Shown: positions 35,095 through 47,429, numbered from the stretch's first letter. The stretch: 64,000 bases of DNA from Rutstroemia sp. NJR-2017a BVV2 (GCA_002946415.1 NJPS01000016.1:124001-188000), one strand, 5' to 3'. The notes: generated from the letters alone by a model not told the origin. Numbers and translations are program-made.

Positions 35095-35768
35095 ATTTCA
35101 AAGATTCTCGACTGGTTTTATATTTACTCATTATACCCCCCGGCCATGTTAGAATAGGTATCCCTAATCGCAATCACAAATTCATCCAGTACTTTCTTCA
35201 CTATTAGCTTACCGTGCAGTCATCACTTCTCGTGATTATCTTTTCTAGCAAACTATTCTTTCCGGTCACCGTCACACAAGAGCCTCGTTTGCGCCGTCAA
35301 CTTGACATCACATCGCAGCCTGCAGGAAACAATCTCTTACAAATCCAGTACCCCCCCAAAGAATAAAGCAAGAGATTTACGTTGACATCTTTAGTGGTGT
35401 CGTTTGAGGTTTGTGGACAATAGATATTGATGTGACACAACCTTCGCAACACCTGGTTGCAGTGCAGCATCCACAGCATCCGTACCAATTGGCCTGTCAT
35501 CGGAAGATTTCTATTTTAACCTCTTCGTCCCGTCGTCGTTTAGCATTTCCGGGAAAGATGGGCCGCACAACAGCACACAGTGACTTCTCAAACCACCAGC
35601 AGAGAAGGACTCATAATCAAAACAAGTGTTACCTCTGGATCTCCATGGCACCTCTCTCACTCAATACATCAATCATGCCCTCTGTATCTCCTATAATAAC
35701 AACGCTGCTCTTCATGTCTGTACGCCGCTGCCCAGAATCCTTCCCCCTCCTTCTCCAGTATAAACATC
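35095..35768. other. PHO8 3' flank and upstream region of the small Cys-rich ORF
   Basis: No gene supported. A frame at 35411-35776 (+) has no family resemblance and overlaps the promoter of the small ORF. Confidence 0.5.
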
Positions 35769-36077
35769 ATGTGTAACTACTGGAGCATAGAGCCTCCCTG
35801 CGGCCACCGCAGTCTCTACGCAGGCTCAAACTGCTATCTGATCTATGCGCAGCTCGCACGAATTAACGATCCGAGAGAATCGGCGAGGCCGGGGATTCCG
35901 TTCGATATGCCGAATTCGTGTCTGCCGAATCGGTGGAATGTGCGGCCGAAATATGTTAATGAGTATTGCTCGTTCGAGTGTAGGAATAATGCACGCCACG
36001 CGGAAAGAAGATGTGGCGAGAGGGATGCGAGGTATGGGCCGGGTTCGGAGAGGATTGGAGTTGGGTGGAGGTACTGA
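35769..36077 (+). CDS. Small Cys-rich protein (102 aa), function unknown
   Basis: Intronless frame of 102 residues starting MCNYWSIEPPCGHRSLY. Seven cysteines at 2, 11, 22, 51, 67, 71 and 82, plus His13 (in CGH) and His77 beside CX3C, suggest zinc coordination more than disulfides. There is no signal peptide or membrane segment. The C-terminal half is Arg-rich. I recognise no named domain. Small proteins with a CGH core occur widely in filamentous ascomycetes, which is recollection rather than a search result. The downstream neighbour converges on it. It could be a genuine orphan gene or a chance frame; the regular Cys/His pattern favours a gene. Confidence 0.55.
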   Translation: MCNYWSIEPPCGHRSLYAGSNCYLIYAQLARINDPRESARPGIPFDMPNSCLPNRWNVRPKYVNEYCSFECRNNARHAERRCGERDARYGPGSERIGVGWRY

Positions 36078-36399
36078 GGTGCTTGGTGGCTTGGGGGAAA
36101 AGATCGAAGCGAAGTACGAAGAAAAGTTGAGCAGAACGAGGCTTGAGGTTATCACCAAGATATGGCTGCGTAGAGACGGGGACTGAGAATCACAAAGATA
36201 AAATGAGAGTCGATAAACACATGAATGGTGATTTGCTTTCTGTCCAGGCCATAAAGGTGGCAGTCTTTGTAAACGAGTCTCAAATTCAAATAAGGAAACA
36301 GTGCTGTATATTTTACAATGACAAACGGAACATTATTCGTTCTCAAAACTGCAAAGTTGGTCTGGCATGTATGTCCATTAAATTCATCGATATAATACA
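36078..36399. other. Short convergent intergenic region
   Basis: 322 bp between the small Cys-rich ORF and the NDUFAF6-like gene, room only for the two 3' UTRs. Nothing else seen. Confidence 0.6.
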
Positions 36400-37620
36400 T
36401 CAAATCGTCCGCCGAGTATAAGCCCAATACGCTTTGTAAGGCAGCTTCCATTCCCTCGCCCTCAGCTCTGGTCTGAAGACGTCAAAGTCGACCTTCTCTA
36501 ACTTTTCCAACCATAACCTTGTAGGCACTGCCTGCATAAGGATACCAAAGCCCCTCTCTAAATCATTGGCCTGAGTGTCCTCACTTGAGTCATGATAGAG
36601 GTGTCCTTCCTCACCTTGATGCTCAAACTCATGACCTGCATCTCTCCCTGCTTGAAGATTTTTGAGCATTTCTCTGGCCGTGATCAAATGATCATTCGCT
36701 CTGGTCGCCACTTTGAAGATAGCGTCTTTTAGACCAGGAGCATCCGCCCCGTGTCTCAAGACTTCCTCTTCCTTGACACCTGCTTCGGCCATGATATCTA
36801 GCGGCAAAACAACCGCCCCCTGACGACTTCCAGCGTTCCCGCCTAGAGCGCCCCCGAAAGCTGCATTGTTACTATGGTGGTTTGGTGGCGGTGGGAACGC
36901 TATCAATGGCAAGCCTCTTAGGACTGCTGCGATTCCGGTCGCCTTACCAATGTGACTTGCTACATGGTCCACAGCCATGGAGTTCAGTGGCAAAGCTGCT
37001 AATGTCAAATACATCAAGGTAGAGTATGTATTTTCAGCATACATCTCCACTGCCTCCAAATTGGCATATGGCCGATTGTCCATATATTGTTCCCTGGTGT
37101 TAATAACTTTCATAAACCAGCCCTTCATCACACTAGTCGTGATGCCTTCATAGCGTGATTGCAGAGAAGTGAGCGCATGGTGTAGGAGGATTGCAACCGG
37201 TTCTTTGGGAGGAGTTTTCGCAAATGTTCGATTGAGGTTATCGCGCCAAAACTGCATGCGTAGCGCACCAACTGTTGGATTCGAGACTACATCTGGTATT
37301 CGTGCTAGTTCGATATTTAAAGCACGAATTGAAAGATAGGCATCTCTCGTTGACGGAGGCACGAAGGTTTGAAGTGTGTATGATGGCGAATCGAACTTCC
37401 TAACCACGATTAGATACTGCTATTAGAGCCATGAGATGGGTTTTCAAACTCACTGTACGAGGCTCGAACAATATGCTCTGGCACGATTGACATCTTCATC
37501 GGTCAACCTGCTACCGTGCGGGGCAGGCGTACTATAAGATGTGGTAGAGTAGGCGCATCTCCATTTTGATTGTGCACCAGCACAACTTCGAAGCCCTCGT
37601 AAGACCTGATATCTCTGCAT
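36400..37620 (-). CDS. Mitochondrial complex I assembly factor, NDUFAF6-like (squalene/phytoene synthase fold)
   Basis: Two exons, 37620-37454 and 37399-36400, encode 388 residues. The start MQRYQVLRGLRSCAG is a basic, hydroxylated mitochondrial presequence. The body follows the NDUFAF6 pattern: RAYCSSLVQKFDSPSYTLQ, then RALNIELARIPDVVSNP and LRMQFWRDNLN, YAENTYSTLMYLTLAAL, and IGKATGIAAVLRGLP. The Asp-rich DxxxD motifs needed for prenyl-transfer catalysis are not present at the expected places, consistent with an assembly role rather than carotenoid or squalene synthesis. A Gly/Asn-rich insert follows the conserved LRGLP segment. The gene diverges from the RAD5-like gene across 281 bp. Confidence 0.9.
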
Positions 37621-37901
37621 TTATGAGTGACCGTCTGCTATAACTAATCCATGAATAAAGGAAAAGTGCAAATTGCTGCTGAATATCGACTTCTGGGTCG
37701 TTGCTCTATGCATGTTTCGGCATTTAAAAAATTATTGTCATGGATCCTCGACGTCACCAAGATACCGAACCTTAAATTGATTTTTGTCGCGTCCAACGCG
37801 TGACTTCGCGTTTGCAAATCAACTTGCCGGCATTACTACTCAGCGTGCATTACTTACGTCCTCCTGGCGAAAATGCTAAATATTTGCTTGACAGGTACCA
37901 A
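37621..37901. promoter_or_regulatory. Bidirectional promoter, NDUFAF6-like / RAD5, with MCB-like cluster
   Basis: A perfect MluI-cell-cycle-box core, ACGCGT, sits at 37796-37801. Close neighbours are TCGCGTC about 10 bp upstream and TTCGCG just downstream, about 100 bp before the RAD5 ATG. GACGTCA lies at 37750-37756. In yeasts ACGCGT binds MBF and drives G1/S expression of replication and repair genes. Function here is inferred. Confidence 0.5.
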
Positions 37902-37905
37902 ATGA
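37873..37905 (+). promoter_or_regulatory. Upstream ORF overlapping the RAD5 start codon
   Basis: ATG at 37873 opens a 10-codon frame (MLNICLTGTK) that stops at TGA 37903-37905. The stop overlaps the main ATG (37902-37904) as ATGA. A second in-frame Met lies five codons further on, at 37917. Confidence 0.6.
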
Positions 37906-40900
37906 GTTTCGCAGAGATGGAGGGGCCTCCCGCGAAGAGAAGAAGGTTCTTCGCTGAAAGATCTGAGGGATTCGACTCTTCACTAACGGAGGGGGCAATA
38001 GCAGACGTGCCGGACGAATTGGACGTGCTTCCTCCTACGAGCATTGAGAAAACAGAATCTCCGGAAGAGACCCATATTCATGATGTCTCAACAGACAATT
38101 CAACAGCTGAGGAAACTCTCCCATCCAGCTTCAAGGAAACTCTGGAGAATTTCATTGGGAGCTCAGTGGCGGCAGATGTGATTAAAAAGCTTCAAGAAGC
38201 TTCTGGGAATGACATTGAGAGAGCTGTGAACATGTATTTTGATGGATCATGGAAAGAGACCGTAGTTGTCTCAGGACTCCGCCCGAAAGGGACCGTCGAC
38301 TTTTTTATGAAGCCTACCAATGGCAACAAGGAAAGAGAAACAATCGATTCGACATCTGACGACTCACCAAGAGCGGCCTCACCACGACGAACAATGCCGG
38401 AATATCGATACATAGGGGCTTTTGGGGTTGGAGGCTGGGCTACTAAAAGTGGCACAACATTGATCAAGCACGGCGAGATTGTACGAATCGAACGACAAAA
38501 AATACAGCCACCCAAAACACTGATTGGAAAAGGGAAAGGGAGACCTGCAGTGGCACAGGCGCCCAAGCCAAACAGCGCGGCTGCCAAACGGGTTGATGTG
38601 ATTGTGCGATTCACAAACTCTAAAGGTTTCGAAGTTGGCCGTCTCCCTCGCGAGACTGCTAATTGGGTCTCCACGCTGATCGACCAGAAAGTTTGCAAAT
38701 TTGAAGGGACCTGTGTATATGCTCCTGAGAGAATACGAACGAATGATACCATTTTTCTTCAACTCAGATGTTCATTGCTTAGAACAGCTTTTGACGATCA
38801 AAGTTTCAAGGCCCCAGACAACCGCAAAACAGGTCTGTTCGAGGAAAAGGAGACAACGGAAGAGAAAGGCTTGAGGCTTCGCCAAGTCGCTTTGGTAAAG
38901 TTGTTCGAGGAGATCAACCTGTTACCGACTCAGACCAGCGAGGCAACGGCTAGGCACAAGCGTCAAGGACTCCTCAATGCTACAGAAGCGGCCGAGCATT
39001 ATGACAAGGACGATTCTAAAACTCCAGATTCAACCGGGTCTTCTCCGCCTTCTGAGGAGGCCGAGGAAGGGAAAGAGCTTGAGCAAGATCAACTTGATAC
39101 ACTTTATAGTAAAGCTCAATCATTTGATTTCAATGCTCCAGAAGCCGAACCAGCGGATACTTTTGCTATGGATCTCCGGCCATACCAGAAGCAAGCATTA
39201 CATTGGATGATGTCTAAGGAGCGGGATCAGAAAGACGAGAAGAGAGAGACCTCAATGCATCCTTTATGGGAAGAGTATGCTTGGCCCACCAAAGATATGG
39301 AAGATAAAGAAGTGCTGCAGGTTGCAGATCAGGATAAATTCTATGTCAATCCCTACTCTGGCGCACTCTCCTTAAAATTCCCAGTTCAGGAGCAGCATTG
39401 CCTTGGTGGCATTCTAGCTGATGAGATGGGTTTGGGAAAGACTATCGAAATGATGAGTCTGATTCATTCAAACAAATCCGATGTAGCCATGAGACTTGAC
39501 GAGAAGCGATCGAAAACAACATCCGTTAACATGCTCCCACGATTGCCAGCCAATTCATCATCTGTGGAACGTGCACCTTGTACTACCCTAGTCGTAGCTC
39601 CAATGTCCCTCCTTGCTCAATGGCAGAGTGAAGCCGAAAATGCTTCCAAGGATGGGACGATGAAGAGCATCGTTTATTATGGGAATGATAAAACGGCTAA
39701 TCTACAAGCTCTTTGCTGTGAAGCGAATGCTGCGGCTGCGCCGAATGTTGTCATCACTAGTTACGGTGTTGTATTGTCAGAATTCAATCAAGTTACCGCT
39801 CGGAATGGGGATAGGGGCGGTCACGGTGGTCTTTTCTCTCTCTCATTCTTCCGTGTGATATTAGACGAAGCCCATCACATCAAAAACAGACAGTCCAAGA
39901 CAGCAAAAGCATGTAAGTACACCAAATCTGCTGCACCTTTATTTCAGAATAATGGGGTTTTCTGGTGGAATCATCTACTAATCCAATGCAAGGCTATGAG
40001 ATTGCTGCTGAGCATCGATGGGCACTTACAGGAACCCCTATCGTGAACCGATTAGAAGATCTTTTCAGCTTGGTTCGATTCTTACGTGTAGAACCTTGGA
40101 GCAACTTCTCTTTCTGGAGGACTTTCATCACAATTCCATTCGAATCCAAAGACTTCATGCGCGCCCTTGACGTTGTTCAGACAGTGCTTGAACCTCTCGT
40201 ACTTCGTCGAACAAAAGATATGAAAACACCAAGTGGCGAGGCGCTGGTACCTCTTCCTCCCAAAACCGTCGACATCGTCAGTATCGAGCTTTCGGAGCCC
40301 GAACGCGAAGTCTACAATCATATTTTCACGCGTGCTAAACGCACCTTTGCAGCCAATGTCGAAGCTGGGACGGTCCTAAAAGCATACACAAGTATATTTG
40401 CTCAGATTTTGCGGCTTCGTCAATCATGTTGTCATCCAATCCTCACACGCAACCAGAATCTCGTAGCAGATGAAGAGGACGCCGCTGAAGCCGCCGATGC
40501 AGCCAGCGGTCTGGCCGACGACATGGACCTCCAAAACCTCATCGAGCGATTCAAACTCAGTGAAGAAGCCGACACCAACGTCTTCGGCGCCCACGTCCTC
40601 GAGCAAATCCGCGACGAAGCAGAAAACGAATGCCCCATCTGCACCGAGGAACCGATGATCGAGCAAACCGTTACCGGCTGCTGGCACTCGGCCTGCAAGA
40701 AATGCCTCTTAGATTACATCAAGCATCAAACGGACAAAGGCGAGCTCCCCCGCTGCTTCAGTTGTCGCGAAGTCGTCAACTCCCACGATATCTTCGAGGT
40801 CGTGAAGGATGACGCGCATCCGGATAGTAGCAGGGGGAAACCGAAAATCACCCTCCAGAGAATCGGATCGAACGGCTCCGCGAAAATCCAGGCGCTTCTT

Positions 40901-41513
40901 GCGAATCTCAAAACCCTCCGCAGAGAACACCCCGGTATGAAATCCGTCGTCTTCAGCCAATTCACCTCGTTTCTCAGCCTCATCGAACCCGCGCTTACGC
41001 GAGCCTCGCTGCCGTTTTTGCGGCTCGATGGCTCGATGCCGCAGAAGGCGAGAGCGGCGGTGCTGCAGGAGTTTAAGAATAGCGAGAAGGGGATTGTCCT
41101 GCTGTTGAGCTTGAGAGCTGGTGGAGTGGGGCTGAATCTGACGATGGCGAAGAGAGTCTATATGATGGATCCGTGGTGGAGTTTTGCGGTCGAGGCGCAG
41201 GCGATTGATCGCGTGCATAGGATGGGGCAGACGGGGGAGGTGAAGGTGCTGAGGTTTATTGTGAGGGAGAGTGTGGAGGAGAGGATGTTGAGGGTGCAGG
41301 ATAGGAAGAAGTTTATGTGAGTTGAGGACTATACCTTCTTTCCTTGCTTGATTGATTAATCGTTCCCTTTTATCCGGAGATTGATCTTGGGTATTGTAAG
41401 TGTGCAGGAATAATTACTAATCTGTCGTTAATAGTGCGAGTTCCCTTGGTATGATGAGCGATGAGGAGAAGAAATTACAGCGTATTGAAGACATTAAGGA
41501 GCTTTTAAGCTAA
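37902..41513 (+). CDS. RAD5: Rad5/HLTF-type DNA damage tolerance helicase and RING E3 ligase
   Basis: Three exons, 37902-39912, 39993-41316 and 41435-41513, give 1,137 residues. In yeast Rad5 polyubiquitinates PCNA with Ubc13-Mms2 and remodels stalled replication forks. Domains in order: basic KRRRFF near the start; UBA-like segment (about 74-117, ending IERAVNMYFDGSW); HIRAN (about 168-290, RYIGAFGVGGW); SNF2 ATPase with DEMGLGKT near 507 and DEAHHIKN near 654; RING near 883 (CPIC ... CWHSACKKC ... CFSC); helicase C-terminal lobe with VVFSQFTSFL near 986 and RVHRMGQT near 1077. The last exon supplies the conserved SLGMMSDEEKK...IEDIKELLS tail. Start: the frame is open to about 37800, but with no in-frame ATG before 37902. 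Met at 37917 is an alternative. Confidence 0.96.
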
Positions 41514-44500
41514 AGACCCAACAGGGATAAGAGGGGGTGATGGGGAGAGGGACAGTGATGAGACTTATGAATGGATTGCTGGATCTATTGCATTTTTGGT
41601 ACAGGTATGGGCATATCAAAAAGGCGCATGCATATTTATATCTACATAGATGTATAGACTGGCGGTGGGCTATCATGTACGTGTATGTGTTCATGGATAA
41701 ATGGATGGATGGATTAATAAATATAAATACAAAGATATATTTAATTGCTCGTTCACTAACTTAACGTCAAATTTCTTGCAGTAAATTAAGTGCGACGACT
41801 CCCGCTTCTGCACTTCTACCACGCACGCTGAGAACAAGCAGCCATGACTATATCACTACTTCACCCGCTCTCCCTTGTATGTACGTTCGACCCGTCCCAC
41901 GAAATATCAGAACCCCATCGACGCGCCCTCGATTTGCCGGCACAGGGAAACGAAGGGTCGCGTCCCGCTGGAGGTTGTTGTGGTATGTGGTCAAGAGTGA
42001 TGCAGAAGGGTAAGTAAGACGTAGTCTTGCAGTGTGATGGATATATGTCCTGATTAGCAGGTACGTTCGGACGATAGAACATATGCGACAACGAGGAACA
42101 GCTACAAAAGGCGTTTATCTTCGAGATTGTGATCCAGGAGAAGACTGCTGCCTTCAATCCTTCTGAAATGATGCAGCTGCCTTGTTGGCCAGTATGCCAC
42201 GCTCCATTAAGCACTCAGAGTACAGTCTTACCTCGAGCCTAAGTTCCAAATCGCATAACACAGGAGTCCCATGAAAAATGCTCTGGCACCACACTACCTT
42301 TCTGACAGCATCCACGGGAGCCAAAACACAAGTCGTGGAAAAGTTCATGGATGATATGCAGGGACTATGTTGATCTAGCTCTTGCATCAGACACATATCA
42401 AAGGATAGACTACCATGTATTCTGCTCCGACTTCGGGCAAAAGTGAAAATCTGGCTCTGGAAAACAGGGAAATTTTGCTCGATGCGGAATTGACTCTTTG
42501 GCAGTCTGTAGAGATACTTCTTCCACAAACGAAGCCTGCCTGCAACTTCGAAGCGGCCCCATGTATGTAAAACTCGTTGTTGTAAAAGTCGTTGTTGTAC
42601 AACCAACACTACTTACCCGTCAAACCCCTTCGTTTCATCAATCAATGCATGTATGCAAGATTTGCTTTCCACCTGCATACGAAGGTACAGGAGACAGCTT
42701 CCCCAGCCCAGAAAGGGGTTCAATCCGGACAAGCTTGAGTCGTGCAACAAAAAGCCCTCCTCCCGGGCTGTATCCCTATGCAAATTTTGCGGCTCCACAA
42801 ACAGAACCAGACCGATCAGTCTCACCCACCCGCAGTGCTGGCCATGAAGCCCAGGACTAGATTCATTCACAGCCAACTAACCCGTCGGTGAAAAATGTAG
42901 TTGTAAACACGCACAACAACAAGTTCCCCATGAGTCATAGAAAACAAAAAGATTGTTTCCACAGGGTGAAATTTTCAATAGGAGGAGCTTCCGCGCACCA
43001 ATCGGAGATTTTAGCCTAGCACGCCCGTAGTCGTGACCAGGAGAAGTTTTGTTTGTTCGGCTAGCTAAGGTTTTGACGGGAGGGCTAAATTTTCTGTCTC
43101 CTGGCTCCTGCTGTGTGTGCGGCGTGGGAAAATTCTTCGTTAGTGGGAGATCGTATTGTCCCGCAGATGGGGATGAATACTCTTCTTAAAGTGGATTCCA
43201 TCGAGTAATTCTTGTATGGGATGTAACGGATTCTCTGGCGCTGGTGGATGAGTAAGGGCTGAGATGTGAGAATAGAGTTAGACACTTATGTAATGAGTAT
43301 TGGGAGGCGGTGGTCTCCGACTTTGCCAATTTTCCAGAGAAGCTGCGCACGAGTTTCAACGGGAAGTCCAGACCTTCTTAGGAGAGAACGAATCTTGCGC
43401 TGTACTCATCCAACGTGATTTTTCTTACTCGATGGAAATCACATGGTTCGTGCGGCTTAAGCAGAGTTGTTTCCACTTCCCACCGTTTGATCGAATCTGG
43501 ATCACGAGGGCCAGGCTAGGCTGTATTGGGAAGGTTTTTCCGGCGTCTTTCGTCTCTTTAAAGTTCCGAGCTCTTTTGGTCCAACGTGCCCCTCCATCGA
43601 CGAAAAATAGAGACCGTGGAGACTACGAAGTACGAGTCAAACAAGCTCATCCTTGACCGTTATTTCATTGCCGTCAATGAGTGACGACGGAATCATCACA
43701 TTATCCCATCAATATTTCACGAGTATGCCAGAGATTCGCCCAAAATCTAGAAGGCGTCAGACACATGACAGCTCGCTGCTCCGAGGAGAAAGCAGAACCG
43801 TTGGGATATTGGCATAAACGCCCGCACGCCATCCTGCGGGGTCCTGGGCTCATTCTCAGGAATTCGTGAGCATTTGATGTATCACTTCCCCGCATTTGCG
43901 GAATTGCATCATGAAAGTTGGGCTGCCTTCGTGCTACAACGCAAAAATGTCGAGTTTTTGCGTCTTATATTTGTGAATTACCCTGACGACGAGCTTCGTA
44001 CAGTATGGAAGTTCTAGAAGCCAACTTTTAGCGGAGTTGGCCGAAGCGATCATTGTCCTGATCTTCCTTTCTCCATATTTTCATGGCGTGAGTTAACATG
44101 ATTTAAACTGTGGAACTGGGTGGATAATTGGTTGACAGAAGGGGCTATGGTTTTATATATGAAGCTCTTACGACGAAGTGAGCTCATAACGTGAAGTTAA
44201 TCACATATGTGACATCAACGCAGTTAGTGCGTTAGAAGGATCGGAATAGAACAACAAAGTTCGGTATCGGCACGAGGAGCACTTTCTATACGGGAACTTG
44301 GAAAGGCCACTTGAATTGACTTTGTTGAATGCCGGAGTCTATGATCGGTCGAACTTTGAACAGCAAGCTGCAAACGGCATTATGATTAAACTTCATGGAT
44401 AGCAGCTGTAACTCGGATCCCGACTGGAGATCCTTGAATTCCGTCATTGTACCTGGGAAATGCGTTATGCTTCAAAAGAGGTAATAGCGGCTGTAAGAGA

Positions 44501-45950
44501 TCTCTGGAAGATGACACCCTGCTTCCGGTGAGAATAACTTTGCTGACGTGCTTCGTACCTACGAGTTGCGTTATTCATGTACTGGCGGTAAGGTAAATGA
44601 CTGAAATTACCGTGCATCACCTGGTCTATTCCCACAGCCAGAAAGATGGGAGGGGGGAAAGGGGTTCGTTCATCAGCAGCTCATAATTTTTGAAGAAATC
44701 ATATGGAAAAAATGGAAAATTCTTGAACATGCTTGATCCACTTGGCTACATAACCATGAATTCACGTTCACGGTTACCCCAGAAGAAGCTAAACGTAATG
44801 CCCCTAATAAGTTAGAATAAGAATACTAAGCTTTGCGGAAGAATTCTTTTCACGGGAGAGACTTCGTGGTAGCTGTACCCACGTCCTTTTGTACCATGGA
44901 TGCATCCGAAAGGATGCTCAGACTCCAGAGAAAGGCTGTTGATGTTGGTGTTGGCTGATGCAAAAGAAAATCGATATTTGGTACAGTACCCGAACCAACC
45001 ATCTCCTAACCCCTTTTCGAATATCCCTCAAGGTCGCTCTGCGTGCTTACTGTGTGTGAGCGAATTTCAACATCCAGACCGCATAATAGGGAAGCAGTAT
45101 TCGTATATCACTCAGGTACCCGATGAGCAGCCGGCGACCACCAAGGTACCTCTGACACAAACTACGTCTAGCCGCCATGACTGAGAAGTGTACTTGGTAG
45201 CCGCTGGCCGATCTAGGTAAGGAGATCAAGATGCACCAGGTGCTAGACTACCAACCAGGATTAGCTCTCCAATGTAAGGAAGAGGCGAGGGGCACGTTCA
45301 AGAAATTTTCTTTTTTTGGTACAGGATTTGTACCACCTGGACACCGAGAATGCGGTTCCTGCGAGTGCGAGTCTCTGGATTCTTCGATGTTGGACGACAG
45401 AACTCGGGACTACCACCAAACTAGAATCCTTTGACACATAATTTCCTCATAACTACCTAGCTGCGATGTAGGGCTAGGTAGGTGGGAAAAACGGTAAGTT
45501 GGTGAACGCACTGTGGATTTTATATAATTGAATCATGTCTCGCCTTGCATGGCTCCATTCTTAGAGTAAGTTATATGCATCTTCGTACCACGAGGTTTAC
45601 TTTCTACACGTCTACCAACCCATACCACGTCGTCTACTGGTCTACTGGTCTACTCGGTATAAGACGTAGCAATTCTGCTCACCGTTGGGACAAAGAGACT
45701 CGATTACATATACACATCGTTCTTACAGCATTACTTCTTCTAAGCATACATTACATTCGCTACTTCGGCTCCTCCTTATAAAGTCTCTTAATATTTCGCG
45801 CCTGCCGCCCCAGATCTTCGAATTCAGAAAAGGAGTTTCTAGTCGATTCTTACATCCACAGTAACAAGGCGAAAAAGAAAGAGCAAAAGACTTCCTTCTC
45901 CAATAATTTTTATTCCCTGTCGTTGGTGACGCCATCCCAGGCAAGCCACA
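41514..45950. other. Gene-poor intergenic region (4.4 kb)
   Basis: Holds the RAD5 3' flank, the long promoter and leader of the arrestin gene, and otherwise nothing I can support. The longest frame (42154-42609, minus, 151 codons) matches no family and has no splice partners. A GTCTACTG octamer array occurs at 45632-45655. Confidence 0.5.
45632..45655 (+). repeat. GTCTACTG octamer repeat (3 copies)
   Basis: Two perfect copies and one nearly perfect tandem copy, about 300 bp upstream of the arrestin start codon. Confidence 0.75.
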
Positions 45951-47429
45951 ATGCCGGCAACCATGCAGCATAAAGTTACCTCGTTTTTCCGCTCCCACTC
46001 CATGCCCTTCGACCATCCCTCCGATGTGAAGAAAGGACCACGACAAAACTCGAACAACAGACCCACGATTACTGGTCGCACGCCATCATCTGCAGCATCT
46101 TCGGTGTCAGGAGGGGAGGAAAAGAGTTCGAAAATGCACGATTCGCACAAACGTCTGTCATTGACTGCACTTCACTCGCCTAAGAGTTCGACGAAATCGA
46201 TACCCCACCACCAAAGTGCTTCCGTTGATTGTGTTATCGAATCCCCGCCTTTGGTTTTCTATGGCACGACAACTACGAGTACGGGCGCCTTATTATCGGG
46301 CCAATTGAAATTGGCAATTCACGATGAGAGCTTTGCGGTCGATTCTTTCAAGATGCGCCTGGCTGTGGAGGTGACGCAGAAGAAACCATTCCATGCGCAT
46401 TGCCATGAGTGCACACACCAATCCACCGATTTGACCACATGGAACTTCCTCCAAGGTCCAGCCACTCTGCGAAAAGGTATGCGCAAACATTCCCCCCTCA
46501 ATTGCATTGCGCCTTCCAAATACTAACCAAAGTCTGCAGGTGAACATGACTTCCCATTCAGTTTCCTCCTACCGGGCCACCTCCCAGCGAGCATGAAAGG
46601 CAGTCTCTCCAACATCGAATACGTACTCCGCGCAACCGTCACCCCTAAAACCGGCGACCCGATCAAACTCTCCCACACCCTTGACATCAAGCGTGCCATC
46701 CTCCCTAGCGACACCCCCCGCAACTCCATCCGCATCTTCCCCCCCACCAACCTAACCGCCACCTGCCAGCTCCCACCCGTCATCTACCCCATCGGCGAAA
46801 CAACCATCTCGATGCGCATGGACGGCATCGTCAGCCGCAACGTCGATGCCAAAACGCAAAACCACTGGAAACTCAAACGCATGACCTGGCGCCTCGACGA
46901 AACCCAGCGCGTCATCTCCCCCGCCTGCGCCAAGCACGCCGCAAAGATAAGCAAAGACGCGGAAAACAAAAAAGGCGCTCCGCACCAAGACGCGCGCACC
47001 CTCGCAACCGACGAAATCAAATCCGGCTGGAAATCCAACTACGACTCCGCCGACGGCACCATCGAAATCGAGTTCCCCATCGGCATGCGCGACATCCGTC
47101 CCGTCTGCGACATGAAAGCCGAAGACGGCTCCGAGGTCTTCCACACGCTGATCGTCGAGATGATCGTCTCGGAAGAGTTCGCACCCATCCGCAAACCCTC
47201 GCAGGTCACGCCCACCGGCGGCGCCCGCGTGCTGCGCATGCATTTCAATATTGTGGTCACGGAGCGCTCTGGGCTGGGTATCTCGTGGGATGAGGAACAG
47301 CCGCCGACGTACGAGAATGTGCCCGCGAGTCCGCCGGCGTATGGCCGCTCGGAGATCTATGATGGGCCGGCGATTCCGGATTATGAGGATTTGACGCAGG
47401 CGGAGAATCAGTCTAGAGCTGCGGAGTAG
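45951..47429 (+). CDS. LDB19: Arrestin-related trafficking adaptor, LDB19/Art1 family
   Basis: Two exons, 45951-46476 and 46540-47429 (471 residues); the intron has a perfect TACTAAC branch site. The family recruits Rsp5/Nedd4 ubiquitin ligases to plasma-membrane transporters for endocytosis. A Ser/Thr-rich basic N-terminus of about 90 residues precedes the Ldb19-type arrestin fold: VIESPPLVFYGTTTTSTG, then FKMRLAVEVTQKK, LTTWNFLQGPATLRKGEHDF and FSFLLPGHLPASMKGS. Two PY motifs in the tail, PPTYENV (near 432) and PPAY (near 440), are the expected docking sites for Rsp5 WW domains. Third-position usage turns strongly C-rich in exon 2 (many ACC, ATC, CCC codons), unlike exon 1. The assignment to LDB19 rather than ALY/ROG-type arrestins rests on the N-terminal motif. 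Confidence 0.9.

Noticed and set aside
36400..37620. Phytoene or squalene synthase
   Set aside because: Shares the fold, but lacks the catalytic Asp-rich motifs and has a mitochondrial presequence, so an NDUFAF6-like assembly factor fits better.
37800..37901. N-terminal extension of the RAD5 frame
   Set aside because: The frame is open, but contains no in-frame ATG before 37902; the upstream limit is only a GTG codon.
42154..42609. 151-codon frame on the minus strand
   Set aside because: Longest frame in its gap, but no motif and no splice partners; a random frame of this length is expected in 4.4 kb.
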